Of a stretch of DNA of 64,000 bases, positions 35,677-48,289 are shown piece after piece. A program made the translations under genes and the position numbers. The stretch comes from Morella rubra (lineage: Eukaryota; Streptophyta; Magnoliopsida; Fagales; Myricaceae). The DNA is taken from the NCBI GenBank assembly GCA_003952965.2, contig CM025849.1:19400455-19464454 (forward strand). Reading direction: 5' to 3'. Position 1 is the stretch's first letter, and each line of letters begins with the position of its first letter. The notes under the pieces are model-generated. The model was not told the DNA's origin. It made no database searches and saw only the letters and a program-made list of their open reading frames with translations.

Positions 35677-36477
35677 TGAAGAAAATTTTTTCGCCTTGGA
35701 GCATTCAAAAGATCAGTTCTATGCATTCCTTTCCAAGAATTCTTACCTAGTCTGGCTGGTCCTACACATTCTTTTCCTGTCATTGAACTTCTTGCGCAAG
35801 ACTAGTTACCTTTTCCTCAAGGGCTTAAACATAGTCTGAAACGATAGCACTCAGTAAAATCTTTTGGTAGAAAATTTTTTCATACTCAACAAAAATCTGA
35901 CTTTGGGGAACACTCGAGACACTACGTAAACCACATTACACGGTCTAGCTTTGATTGCTAGTCATAATAACAGGGTTGAAAGCTGCTATGTGTGAGTGAT
36001 CGAGGGCACTGGTTACGTTGTGCAAGGAATGCTTGGCAAAGGCTGGGGCAAATGAGTCCAGAGTTGGCAATGGAACAGTATATCAAACTTCTGTCAGATA
36101 GAGTCCCTGGGTGGATTGAAGGCAAATTTGCTGTAAGTATTTTGCTGTTGATAATTGTGCATGCCTGAATTTTTAAATGTTGCTACCCTGGAGAATGATT
36201 GGCTCAAGTTATCCGCATATAATTCTTTATACAGAGTGATGTTGATGAAGAAGCAGGGATATCCAATACTTTTGCTTCTGACTTAACCACATTTTCACAT
36301 CATCAACCAAATAATATTGATGAAAGGTATTCTGACTAAATATGCCGCCAACCTTTTAAAATGTCCCAACTTTGTTCGCCACCTCAATTCTCTGCATATG
36401 CTTCTCCCTCTTGCAGGGAACCAGAGCATAAGACTGAAGCTGAGGGAGGTGATTGGACGGGGGGCCTCAAACTTTGA

Positions 36478-38057
36478 GGAAAGGGTATGATTTAAGGTTC
36501 CTATTTCATTTATGTATCCTTGTTTGAAGTATCTATAAGTTCTCTAAAAGCACATAATTTGCATGAACACATTTTAAAACACACCCAGTGAAGATTGAAC
36601 AGGGGCCCTAATGCTTTTGTTGCTGGAGAGGGACAAAAAAGAGAAAAGGGAGTATCGAAAAAGAACAAGTTTTAGGAGATAACTGTATTATTCTTGAATC
36701 AGAATGTAAATGACATATGGTATGAATATCCTAAAATAGGCAGCTGTAGGAATGCAAAGCCACGATTCCAACTTTATTACTCAGGGCCTTTTTACGGGTT
36801 GTAGATTATATTATTACAAAATAAAAATTTGGAAAAGAAAAAAAAGGAGTACGGCTTGTAATTTTGAACTACATGCTGACTGTACCCTGAACAATGTGTC
36901 TGATTTTATCATATTTCCTAGCCCGTTTTTGGATCTTGGGAATTCCTTTATGGAAAAGGAACTTTCAGGTCTCCATCTCTGAATCAATGATTTCGCAAGT
37001 GTTGATTTGTATTGGATTACTGCATATACCTAGGGATGTGATCTTTTCTGTTTAGCACTAAGCCTTTAAGTTTTGCTCCATTGTTTTGTGGACTTGTCTA
37101 GTTTTATAAGGCTTGCAGTTTTCGCTGAGTAATTCATGTCTCCTAGCACATAGTTTGCTTTTGTTTTGCCCCCACGAGTGGGCTCCTGACTGTTCCTACT
37201 CTACGTGCCTATCTAATCCAAGTCATGTAACAGACCATATATAACATATTCTAGCTCTGATCTTTCAGGCCAAAGAATGACAGAATTGCACTGTTTATTG
37301 ATCTCCCCAGCCACAGGGGCCATTCTCCTGGATTTGCTTGGTTAGATGCAGGACTGATTCTTATCATCACGTCAGAAAAATACTCTTCCAAGTCCGAGAG
37401 GTTCTTGTGCTATTTACATTTACCATTTATTGTCCTAAGATCACCTGATGTTGTGTGGTTTCAAAAACTCGTGTATGTATTGTGCATATTTGTGTGAATT
37501 AATATAAGTAATTATCTGGGAATTCCAATATTCTTTAGTTGGCCGATTTTCCCCTCAATCTTTGCCGGCCCGTTTTCGTTTTGATTGCTGCTTTTCGAAG
37601 TTTTTATAGTTGACTCCGACATTACTTGCACTGATGGGGTAATACATAATCAAATGTCCAAGGCATGTTGCAAGATAGAGAATGTGTTTTTCGAACTTGA
37701 TAGTCTAATTTTTATTCCCATGCAAAATTGGAAGTGTGCCTCACGTTTTAGACCGTGGAAAGTGTGAATAAGTAACGTGGCAATTTCTGATGTTAGGCTG
37801 GAAACAGGCTAAATCCTCTTCGAGTAGTTTTTGTCTAAGAAGAACTGACCGAAATGGTAGCGTGGCTTTCACAGTTCATTACTCAATGAGGTAGGACGAT
37901 CTTTGGCCAAAATATTAATAACTTCCGCAACTGGTTGGAAATTATCAAGCAATAAATTATTGAGTGCACTAAATTGAGTATAATTTCTACCAAGTGCTAC
38001 TACTAAAGCTATTGCTCTATCTCTTGTAACAGGTAAAGAAAAAGATGGTATCAGAGG
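36478..38057. other. Unassigned DNA downstream of ACBP3-like gene
   Basis: Probably includes its 3' UTR. No gene, RNA or clear transposon recognised. Confidence 0.5.
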
Positions 38058-38453
38058 TGAAAGATTGTGAAACGCAGCGGAAAAAGATCTTCAAATCAAA
38101 AACAGTCAAATGTACTGTCTTCGTTAGATTCACGCACAGATTTTTCTAGAGAGAGTATTTCTTAGAGAGAGAGAGTCTCAAAATTAAAAAATGAATTTCT
38201 TACTCTCAAATGAATTTCTGAGCCTTTTATAATGGCTTGCCCAAAACTGAACTGTGCTTATGCGTGGGATCTTTAGGAATCTCAAATCTCGGCCGTAGGA
38301 TCGTCATGAAAAACTCTTTTTCACTAAACTCCTTTATATTCTGTAATCCGAATTTATGGGCTTCTACAAATTGTGATCATGTCTATTAACATATCACAAT
38401 TGAACAACGAGATAATGAGATTTTTTTTTTTTTGGAAATTCCTTTTGCTAACA
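38058..38453 (-). mobile_element. Copia solo LTR, relative of the 2971 family
   Basis: On the minus strand it starts TGTTAGCAAAAGG, contains GATCCTACGGCCGAGATTTG and ends near CCGCTGCGTTTCACAATC. The middle aligns in order with the first copia LTR (GTAGAAGCCC, GATCCTACGGC, GAGATTCCTAAAGATCC). No matching 5 bp duplication was found, so the ends are approximate. Confidence 0.65.
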
Positions 38454-39674
38454 ATTATATGCTTATTTATCTTCCACCATACTATATTCCACATGCGCTA
38501 ATAGGACCAGAATAATATCACTGATAAAATCCCTAACTCATATAATTCTTAATTCTCAGTTTGTATCTAGTTGGACTCTCAAAAGTTTCCAAAAAAATTT
38601 TCACAAATAATTATTTAATATACACATATATATATTATAAAAAAAAACCGTGAAAAACATTTTTCACCAAAAACTCACTGCCAACAATTTTATTTGAGTC
38701 CAAATAATCTACAGACATAATGAACATACTTCCTCATCAAGAGACTGATGGATTCCATATTGAGCAATTAAACAAATTCACTTACTATACACAAGGCTCA
38801 ACATTATATGGAATATTTGATTGCGAAGACCATCACCAAACGACTCAGTCAAAACACAAGCATATAACAAGCAAATAACAAGCAAACCTGCATAACTCTC
38901 TCAGGTCTAAGGACAACATAAGCTAATTGTGTTGAATATCATTCTCTACCTCAGTGATTGTTTCCAGAAGGTATTCATATTTGATCTCGTTCAGTGCATG
39001 TACTCTTACATTGCACCCACTCGTTTGCTTAAAGGCACCACCTCAATGACAAAGTCCATCATTTATCTTATAGAGGCACAACGAGTGTAGATCTATTTGT
39101 ACATTTTCATGTATCATAGTTTAGAATAAAGTGAGTCAACAAGATCCGAAAAATCATATTCCCCGCCTTCGATTCATTAATCATTAGCCTGATTTTTCTA
39201 TAATGTTACTCAACAGTATGACATCTAATATCATTATAAATATGACATCTTATGTCATAGCACGCACCTGAAATAACAATATACAAGTGATCAATTAACA
39301 ACAATAATTATAACAACAATTATCTCATAATCATTCAAAAATTGTTTGGTTTTGAGGGCATACATCTAACAAGAGGATAGTGCTTACTGCTTACTGCTTA
39401 CTGCTTAGCACTATCTTCTTTTTGGCTGCGACCTTCCAACAGCGTACATAAAAGGAGTTGAACGGCTTACTTAAGATGCAAAACATTATGGGAGCTGTTA
39501 CGATTATGGAGGTCATGCAAGGGAAGGAAGAGCTTAAGATGGGCACATAAATAGCGTTGGTTGGTAATGGTGGGACTCCTAATAAAGGACCTAATATACA
39601 TATGATAGAAAGTAGGGGTTTGTGGTCGTGGAAGCCGTTGCAGCAGATTCCAAGCGGGCATACCACGGAATGCG
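38454..39674. other. Unassigned AT-rich DNA
   Basis: No gene is supported. A 7 bp tandem repeat (GCTTACT) occurs at 39382-39408. Confidence 0.5.
39382..39408. repeat. GCTTACT short tandem repeat
   Basis: Three full 7 bp units and a partial fourth. Confidence 0.85.
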
Positions 39675-40415
39675 AGGAACGGATTCGGTCCAGATTGACA
39701 TGGACTACGATCCGTTCCCACAGATCTAGCGGCTCTGAATGTGCCACCTCATTTAATGAGGGGTTGGGTGCGTGCACTCAGCTCGGCTCCTTAGCCCAGC
39801 GCGCGTCGACCCCCAATTTTTCTCCTCCCTCTCCCTTTTCCCCCAAAACCCCAGGTACCCTCTCCCTAACCAGGACTGTGAGCTTCGACCACTAGAGAAA
39901 CACAATCTCTTACCCCTTTCTGAGATCGCACTCGTGCACACTTCAGCTACTCCAAGTAAGTCTCTTGTTCGTTCGGTTTGATTCAGTCATTTATACGATC
40001 GAATTTTGGATTGGTCTTTTCGATTGATTTTCTTTCTTATTGATCAAACAATAGCACCTTAGGGCCGGTTTGTGCGTGTAGTGTTTTTCTTTTGCTATTT
40101 TCTTCTTATTTTGGGGCATCTATTAGCTGATCGAACCTTTTCGAACTTGGCGTTATATTTGGTCATGGAGAAATCTGATGACAAGGAAAAGAAACAAAAA
40201 ACATGGAGTTAGAAATGAACGCTTAGATTATACAAGAATTGTGGAAATCCTGCACAATAGGTTCAGGATTTTTTTTGTCTTTATTTTTCCTTATTTTTGT
40301 TGATTTGATATGTGATAATTGGTACGAATAGTTGATTTTAAAATTATGCATGAAATTCTTGAAGTTTGAAAGAAAGAACTGGATTGTTCGTGAGCATCAG
40401 TTGACTCATGGACCA
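39675..40415 (+). repeat. Long inverted repeat, left arm
   Basis: Begins AGGAACGGATTCGGT and pairs with 42775-43517 in inverse orientation. The shared text includes a CCTCATTTAATGAGG palindrome, a GC-rich UTR-like block, CACTTCAGCTACTCCAAGTA and ATGCATGAAATTCTTGAAG. Divergence and small indels are visible. AATGCG lies just outside both arms. Composition suggests a 5' UTR or promoter with a first-intron donor, but no protein is encoded. Confidence 0.85.
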
Positions 40416-40858
40416 GATAGTGTTGCAGGAGAGTTTTTGATGCTTCTTCTTCACATCCTTTATGTATTGATTCAAGTGGGTGTTGTCATACTCTCTACTT
40501 CTCTATCTTTTTTCCTTGGGGTAGAATTTCTACCCCCATGCTTCTTCTTCACATCCTTTAGCAATATTCTCCTACTTGGAACAAGAGCTACTGCTGTTAA
40601 AAAACATATCTACCCCCATGCCTCTATGTTGATCAATTGGAAAAAGAGGGACAAATAGGAAGTAAAATGAGATATTACGAAATCAGAAATATATGGTCAG
40701 CATCATCAATAAGAGAACCCTTCCAGGAATAATCACCAAAAGGTCGAATTTTTCCTTTTTCTCAATAACAAGTGTGAATAAGTTGCTGGTTTTCTTGCAT
40801 AGTTTCTTGCGGTTTGCATCTTTTACACTCACTCTTGTCCCTTGTAATGTCTTTTCAG

Positions 40859-41021
40859 GTGCAGCAGAAATTGCTAAACTTGGTCTCTGGGGAAACTATT
40901 CTATCCCGAAGGATAATCCTTATAACTCAGATGCAGAGTTTCAGCTGGAAATATGGGCTTATGGATTTAGAAATCCTTGGCGCTGTAGTTTTGATTCAGA
41001 AAGGTCTTCCTACTTCATGTT
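40859..41021 (+). pseudogene. HIPL1: HIPL1-like exon fragment
   Basis: After the acceptor TTTTCAG at 40858 the frame reads AAEIAKLGLWGNYSIPKDNP, then EIWAYGFRNPWRCSFDSER and SSYFM. This matches the glucose/sorbosone dehydrogenase domain of plant hedgehog-interacting-protein-like 1, a secreted or GPI-anchored protein. Similarity stops at 41021, where the family continues with a conserved ADVGQ region. No other HIPL1 exon is found nearby. The fragment lies between the arms of the long inverted repeat. Confidence 0.85.
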
Positions 41022-42099
41022 ACACATTTCTGATTTGTACTTTTTCTCATGTAATTGTGTGTGATGACATAGTTAGAATAATTTGTTAAGACTGTACAAT
41101 GCTTGAAATGAAGATGACTTTTCTATGTAAGAAACTAAATTTCAAATTACCCTGTAATATGCCTATGCCTGTAGTGCACGACAGGTGCATATGATTATTT
41201 TTGCAGTTAGAATTTCAAATGTGTATATATACAACCATTGTAATTATTTATTCAATGAGATGAAAATTATCTTCCACCATTTCCTTTGTCTATCAGCAAA
41301 GACTATAAAACACAATATTTTATCCAAAAACTGAAGGTGCTCCTTGGCATGCTGCTAGTGCTCAAGGTGGTTGTGTTCCTTGAGTTCAACTAGATAGGAG
41401 AAGATCATCCCACCAAAGCAGACATTATGTGCTTGTGTTGCTCTAGTTGCTTCTCGAGCAACAGCGACAGTTGTGGCAGAATATGCATGATGCAACATCT
41501 CATATTTTGTCTTGCGTTAGACGTGATTGACTGCATAAAAACAAAAAAGGAGCCTTCCAGCTGCCAACAGTCCCCAACATTTCCTCTATTATTTTGATAT
41601 GGGAGCAACACTAACCATAACATTGATGAAGAAAATTAGGACAAAAAAGAAATAGAGCATTCCCCACAAGTTATAGAGAAAATCAACAATTTTACCAAAT
41701 TGCCAATACACAAAGACCTGGGTATAGTTACATATAGTTAGCAAACAAAGCCTTGCAACTTTCGACTTGGGTATTGGACAAACTGCCCCATGATTTCTCA
41801 TTCACCATTTCATTGCCAAACTCAAACATGAATGGTCGCTTTGTTGTGGTTTTTGAGCTTCTTTGTTCAACCCTTCGGCCTTGTTTTAAAATATGGTTTT
41901 CCTGATTTTCTTACCGATGGAGTGAGAATAAGACCTCCTGAATAGCTTCAAGGTTCTTTATGATTTCTTGCTAACAGCAAGTCCCCATTTAAATCTACAT
42001 ATAAGCACCTAGATCTTGTCACAACACTTTTTCGTGCCAACATAGAACCACAAGACAAAACTAAAAGATATTAAGTTAGAATTACATACCCTTTCTCAT
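41022..42099. other. Unassigned DNA inside the inverted-repeat spacer
   Basis: AT-rich, with no supported gene and only short shadow frames. Confidence 0.5.
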
Positions 42100-42774
42100 C
42101 TATCTACTGAAACTCTTCCATTTTACTTATGAACTAAGAGCTTTGGGTTTAAAAAAGTTAAAACTTTTTCAAGAAGATTAAATAATCAAAACAATAAGGC
42201 AACAACTCTCTGGTCGATGAGTCAAAGGCTCGACGCTACACCTTAGAACACATCAGGGAATTGTAGGTGTTTAGACCAACTCACAGCTCTTAAAGCTATA
42301 CAAGTCTTTCAAACTTCAAGAATTTGATGAAGAAGTAATTGCAAGTATGTTCGTTCGAGATATTTCTTCTTCTTTGAAATTTATTTGATTTCAACTCATC
42401 CCGTTGGAAAGGTGCCAATTTATTGCATAAATAAAAATCTTCAACAAGTAACACATGAATGGTAACAAAAATTTGACCAAGAGTCAAAAAATGTGTCGAC
42501 ACTCCTGAAAGCAGGTCTCATGTAAGTGTAATGTGTCAGGTGTTTGGAGAGAGTCCAAGCTTCCAAATCGTTTATTGTATAAAAGAAGAATCTATTAGTG
42601 TAGTGATATTTCAAAACAACTTATACACATATGTTCAATCCCTTGAATTATAACTAAGTAGTGGATTGACTAAAATAAAATCCTTCAATCCTGAGAAACT
42701 TTTTTATCATCAAAATAAAATATGTTTCAAAAACTTGTAACAACTCACTTTGAAACTTCCTACAACACTTCTAG
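42100..42774 (-). mobile_element. Decayed SIRE-like LTR piece
   Basis: Contains TGTGTCGACACT, and a TTTATCATCAAAATAAAAT block like the one ending the nested LTR at 18346-19751. CTTTCAAACTTCAAGAATTTG occurs here near 42308 and again at about 42826 in the right arm. Boundaries are approximate. Confidence 0.5.
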
Positions 42775-43517
42775 TCGATGAGTCAACACGCTCATCAAGG
42801 AATAGGAGACCCTCCAGTTCTTTCTTTCAAACTTCAAGAATTTGATGCATAATTTTAAAATCAACTATCCATACCAATTATTGCATATCAAATCAACAAA
42901 AATAAGGAAAATTCAACCTCAGGATTTCCACAATTCTTGTATAATCTCAGATTCATTTCTAACTCCATTTTTTTGCCTTGTCCTTAATTTTTCCGTGACC
43001 AAATATAACACCAAGTTCGAAAAGGTTCGATCAGCTAATAGATGCCCCAAAATAAGAAGAAAATAGCAAAAGAAAAACACTACACACATAAACCGGTCCT
43101 AAGGTGCTATTGTTTGATCAATTAGAAAGAAAATCAATCTGAAAAGACCAATCCAGAATTCGATCGTATAAATGACTGAATCAAACCGAACAACAAGAGA
43201 CTACTTGGAGTAGCTGAAGTATGCACAAGTGCGATCTCAGAAAGGGGTAAGAGATTGTGTTTCTCTGGTGGTGGAAGCTCACAGTCATGGTTAGGGAGAG
43301 GGTACCAGGGGTTAAAGGGGAAAAGGGCGAGGGAGGAGAAAAATTGGGGGTCGATGTCGCTGGGCTGAGCCGCTGGGGAGCCGAGCTGAGTGCGGGCACC
43401 CAACCCCTCATTAAATGAGGTGGCGCACTCAGAGCCGCTAGATCTGTGGGAACAGATCTGGTCCGTCAGTCTGGACATGTCTGGATCCGTATTTTCTTAA
43501 CCGAATCCATTCCCCAA
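42775..43517 (-). repeat. Long inverted repeat, right arm
   Basis: Reverse complement of 39675-40415 with moderate divergence, ending ACCGAATCCATTCCCCAA. The spacer between arms is about 2.36 kb. Confidence 0.85.
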
Positions 43518-43523
43518 AATGCG

Positions 43524-45550
43524 TGCATGTTGAGTCAACGATCGAGTGTGAGCTGATTCTAGTGTTAGGAGCCATTTGCATTATTGCAAAGTGTTTGTGG
43601 GCGAATAACCTGTGTTTCTATAGGAACCTATACAGACGACTATACTTGGAGTTGGGGATCCGATGTTTGATAATTTGTCGTTTTATTAACTTAAGCTTCT
43701 TGTTAATATCTGCTGAAATTCAGGATCCAGTTCTCTGCATTATGGTAATTAATTGACCAGTGCTATAGGATTATGACAGACGAATAAACAAATATTGCAT
43801 AAATGCAGAGGCCCACTAATTAGGTAGCATTCATTAGCCCAAAATTTTGGGGTCTCAAAATTTTGAACAAGCTAAACATACTCCAAAATTTTCAATATTT
43901 ACATACACATTTCAAAAGTTTCACAAACCCAATAAATCTTACTATCTAAAAGATTCCCAAAAATTTGCGATATTCCCAAAATTTCGACAAACAAACGCCA
44001 CATTAGTATCCAAATTCCAGTACTATAACCCACCCTCAGGCTTTGGTCACTTTTTATGGCCTAATTTTTCCTCTTCCTTTGCCAGCTTGTATTGATATAC
44101 TTGAAACTGATAAAGATACTTTTTTTTTAATCGAAACTGATAAAGATACATGCTCATAAAGAAACATCGTGAATGGCATATGGTCCAAAGTTCACATTGC
44201 TTTCGCTTGCTATTTGCGAATTATTTTAAGCATGATTTTGATCCAAAATCTGTCAAAGTATGGTTGTAAATTGGTACCATTTACTAATTCACTAGTTCTA
44301 AGGTCAATAGTGCGAATCATATATATGTTGAAATTATTTGTGAAAATAAAGCTTGACCTTAGACCTAGTAGATAGGTTGAGATTGACTGGTTGTATTGTT
44401 GTGCTATGGTGACGAGCTTGCCCATTAAACAGTAGCTATGGCTCAAACCAAAATTTCTCCCCTTTTTGTTTAGAAAAAAAAAACAAATATTGATCTAAAA
44501 CGCAAAAATAGTCCAACATCCATGGACCCGTGTCAACATGTTAGCGTTCCCAATTAACACGCTTTCTCTATTAATTAATTAAGGTCTAGGTGGCCTTTGG
44601 GTTGAGAAGTTCAAACACATCAAGGATCAAGATTAAAACAATAATATAATGCTTGGTTAGAAGTTGGAACCAGTAAGACTCCATTCAAAATCTTTTGGTC
44701 GAGGCAATTCTAGCCCACTTGTTTCTTGAGAAGAGATGGGAAACATGCTCAATATCATTAATTTGATTGAATAGTTGATACCTTACAAATTGTGATCAAT
44801 TCATTGTTTAGTTGTTAAGATCTTAACACATGATCTACTTAATTAATGCAAAATAATGATTAGAACAACTCTCTTAAGGAATTTTTATCTTATATATACA
44901 CCTTAACTAATTATGAGATACCTTAATCTGTGCAAGATCCCTACTAATTAAACATTAACCAAAAGAAACCACTACCTCCATTCATTTAGTGTAATTTCGA
45001 TCAGATGTAGGGGGAAAACAGACCCTTAGATTGTCTTCATATCCAAACATTACCTACGAGATGTGTTTGTGTACGTTGTTTTACACGTGGATTGCAATTT
45101 TATGGAGATCATGGGATTGCAAGTAGGTACAAAGGTAATTGATTTGTGGAGAAAAAGTGTACTAAAAAAGTAAGCAGCCAAAAAGTTGGGATTCCTAGTA
45201 TGAACACCACCAATTCAGTGACCATTCCACTAAGCCATCTTATAGTTATTAGTTTTCTATGAGGGGGTTGTTGGATGAAATAGATAGTTTATTCGCCACT
45301 TGTGCCTACCATTTTAGCTACTTCTAACTTTCCTTCATCAATTCATTTCCCTTGTGAAACATGATGATTGAGAAGAAAGATGCCACTGCAAAACATGCCA
45401 AATCTTTGCTGTACTAATTGCACTTTCTCTCTCTGTTAACCTTTTCCATGCCAAAAGACTCATCTCTTTCTCTCTGCGAGTGAACATCTACCAGTGTAGC
45501 ATTATTGTTGGCTAGTCTCCTAATCTGGCATCACCCAAATTCACCCCTTC
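43524..45550. other. Unassigned AT-rich DNA
   Basis: No gene recognised. A short direct repeat, GAAACTGATAAAGATAC, occurs at about 44103 and 44134. Confidence 0.5.
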
Positions 45551-45679
45551 TTGGATTGCCTTAATCCTAGGAATTACAATTGGTATCAAAACTTGGTGTT
45601 CACTTTAGCAAGATTTAACAATCTTGAGTTAGAATGGCAACTTCAAGCAAACTCTCATGTTGAGGGACTCTCAACATCT

Positions 45680-46865
45680 AGGCCTCCTTTCTTCAATGGA
45701 AGTGATTACACCTATTGGAAAGCAAGGATGAAAATTTATTTTCAATCCATTGACTTTGATCTATGGCTTTGTGTTTTGAATGGACCTCACTATCCTATAA
45801 AACCGTAGATGAGAAAATTGTCCTTAAAACCGTTTGAGTATACTAATGATGACAAGAAGAAAATTCTATAAATGCTAAAGCTATGAACATTCTTTATTGT
45901 GCTTTAGATAAATGAATTCAATAGAATATCTACTTGTGATAGTGCAAAAGAAATTTGATTATTTAGAAATCACTCATGAAGGTACAAACCAAGTGAAAGA
46001 ATCTAAGATAAGCATGCTAGTTCATAGCTATGAATTGTTTAAGATGAAACTAGAAGAAAACATTGGTGACATGCTTACTAGATTTACTAATATTGTGAAT
46101 GGTTTAAATGCTCCTTGAAAAAGTGTACACTAACTCCGATTTGGTGAGAAAAGTTCTTAGGTCACTACCAAAGACTTGGGAAGCCAAAGTCACCGCTATT
46201 CAAGAAGCAAAGAACCTCACCAAATTGCCTTTGGAAGAGCTTGTTGGATCTCTTATGACTCACGAAATCACCATGAAGGGACATGAGGAGGAAAGTTAAA
46301 AAAGGAGAAGCATAGCCTTGAAATCCTTTGTAGTTGAGATTGAAGAAGATAATGATAAAAGTGGAGATGAGGATATAGCTCTCATGACAAGGAATTTTAG
46401 AAACTTCCTCAAGAGAAAGCAAGGAAGAAGAACTTCAAAGATTTCAAGAGAGAAGAGCCAAAGAAGGAATACCCAAAGATGGACAACAAGAAAGACCACA
46501 TCACTTGCTACAAGTGCAAGAAACCCGGTCACATTAAGGCGGATTGCCCACTTCTCAAATATAAAAAGAAAGCTATGAAAGCTACTTGGAAGATAGTGAT
46601 TCAAGCTCCTCCTGAAGAAGATGAGGGAGAAATCGCAAACATGTGCTTCATGGCTCTAGAAGATGATGAGGTATATCTCTCGGATCTTGAAGATTCAAAA
46701 CCTTCATATGATGAATTAGAAAATGCTTTTGATGAGTTACACATTATATTTGAAAAGCTTAAACTCAAATACAATGTTTTGAAAAAGAAGCATTCACTAG
46801 CTACAAGTGACCTTGATTCCTTAAATGATGAACAAGGAAATTTGAAGCTAGAGAATGAAAATTAA
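45680..46865 (+). pseudogene. SIRE-like gag, broken
   Basis: Pieces in three frames: RPPFFNGSDYTYWKARMKIY near 45680, a UBN2-type middle (KFDYLEITHEGTNQVKESK), LRSLPKTWEAKVTAIQEAK from 46108, and the CCHC knuckle CYKCKKPGHIKADC near 46510. An acidic and coiled-coil tail runs to 46865. Stops and frameshifts separate the pieces. Confidence 0.85.
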
Positions 46866-47029
46866 CCTTAGAAATTGAGAACAAAGCTTTCAAAGATAAG
46901 GTTACTCGTCAAAACACCATTCTTGAAAAATTCACTCAAGGAAGCAAAGCTTTGGAAAACATTCTAAATAGTCAAAGATGTGTTTTGACAAAAGTGGTTT
47001 AGGCTACAAGCCTCATAAAATGAAAAATA

Positions 47030-47990
47030 TTTCAAAAACTTCTTTGTCAAAGCTAAATCCTCAAATGAATCTTTCATACTTGCAACTTTTGCAACAAGAA
47101 TGAACATCTAATATTTGATTGTCCTCTTAAGAAACTTGGGTGCAAAGCTCTTAGAAAGGTATGGGTTCCAAAGGGAACATGGCTAACCCAAATGGACCAA
47201 AAAGGTTTGGGTACCAAAAGCTTCATCTTGAATTTGTTTTGTAGGATTCAGGAAGGAAGAAATGCAATAGTTGGTTCTTGGATAGTGCTTGCTCAAGACA
47301 CATGACCGGTGACTCCATCAAATTCTCAAGCCTATCAACCATCAAAGGTGGAAATGTAACATTTGGCGACAACTCCAAAGGGAAAATCATTGGTATAAAT
47401 ATTGGTGGTAACTCCCTTAAATTGAAAATGTCCTATTATTGATAAATTGAAGCATAACTTGCTTAGTATTAGTCAACTTTGTGATAAAGGTTATAGAGTT
47501 GTCTTCCCTTCTCCATAGAGGTGATGTCCTATTCATAAAGGCCAAAAACTATAATTAAATGACGACTCATTGCTTGAATTCCTTAAATGATGAACACATT
47601 GATTTCAAAGATATTACTGGTTTGGTCAACAACAAGCCTCAAAAACTTCTTTGTCAAGAATCCTTGCATTTTGCAACAAGAATGAACATCTAATATTTGA
47701 AAGAAACTCAAAGCTCTTAGAAAGGTATATGGCTAACCCAAATGGACTCTTGGTTTTGTAGGATTCTGCAATAGTTGGGATAGTGGTTGTTCAAGACACA
47801 TGACACATTTCTCAAGCCTATCAAGGTGGAAATGTAACATTTGACAACTCAAATCATTGGTATAGGAATATTGCTCAATTGAAAATGTCCTATTGGTTGA
47901 TAAATTGAAGCATAACTTGCTTAGTATTATCAACTTTATGATAAAGGTTATAGAGTTGTATTTGAATCTTCTGATGCCTTATTGAAAATG
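47030..47990 (+). pseudogene. SIRE-like protease region, duplicated and shredded
   Basis: About 47270-47330 gives WFLDSACSRHMTGDS, the copia protease motif. The segment from about 47030 to 47480 recurs at about 47638-47960 in the same order. The second copy lacks many short stretches of a few to tens of bases. Shared anchors include GCAACAAGAATGAACATC, AAATTGAAGCATAACTTGC and AAAGGTTATAGAGTTGT. Confidence 0.8.
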
Positions 47991-48289
47991 TCATAGATGG
48001 TAAATTATTGTTTATTGGCCATAGGAATTCAAATGTGTATAAATTGACATTGATCAAAATGCTTGTGTGGATAATTCTTGTGGTCAATGTAAATGATAGT
48101 TGGCTATGACATAGAAGATTGGTCATGCAAGCATGCATCAAATTTTGAAAATCTCTAAACATGATCTTGTGAATGGGCTACAAGTTGAATTTTGAAAAAG
48201 ACCAAGTTTGTGAAGCTTGTCAAATGGAAAACAAGTGAAAACCTCTTTTAAATCCAAAAATTTCATTTCAACTAGTAGACCTCTACAAT

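Larger units (their letters stand above)
33355..36477 (+). pseudogene. ACBP3: Acyl-CoA-binding protein 3-like gene, exon 1 broken
   Basis: Exon 1 (33355-34105) starts MELFQELFLTASLALLLSFL, an N-terminal hydrophobic segment, and ends with the acidic family block DDDWEGIESSELEKAF. Within it the frame shifts near 33580 and 33648, and TGA occurs at 33711. Exons 2-5 (34828-35022, 36027-36132, 36235-36326, 36417-36477) are fully in phase. They give the acyl-CoA-binding domain: MDLYGLHKIATEGPC, QPMSLKFSARTKW, NAWQRLGQMSPELAMEQYIK and LLSDRVPGWIEGKFA, then a short acidic tail and TGA. ACBP3 binds acyl-CoA and phospholipids and is secreted or endomembrane-bound in Arabidopsis. Three lesions confined to exon 1 make it a probable pseudogene unless they are sequencing errors. 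Intron 1 holds a MITE. Confidence 0.88.

Noticed and set aside
35233..35783. Minus-strand open frames in ACBP3-like intron 2
   Set aside because: They read through a SINE body and do not match known proteins.
38045..38057. Primer-binding site TGGTATCAGAG for the 38 kb LTR
   Set aside because: It is on the wrong strand and side for that LTR.
42775..43517. Mutator element with a 9 bp target duplication
   Set aside because: Only the hexamer AATGCG is shared outside the arms, so I kept it as a neutral inverted repeat.
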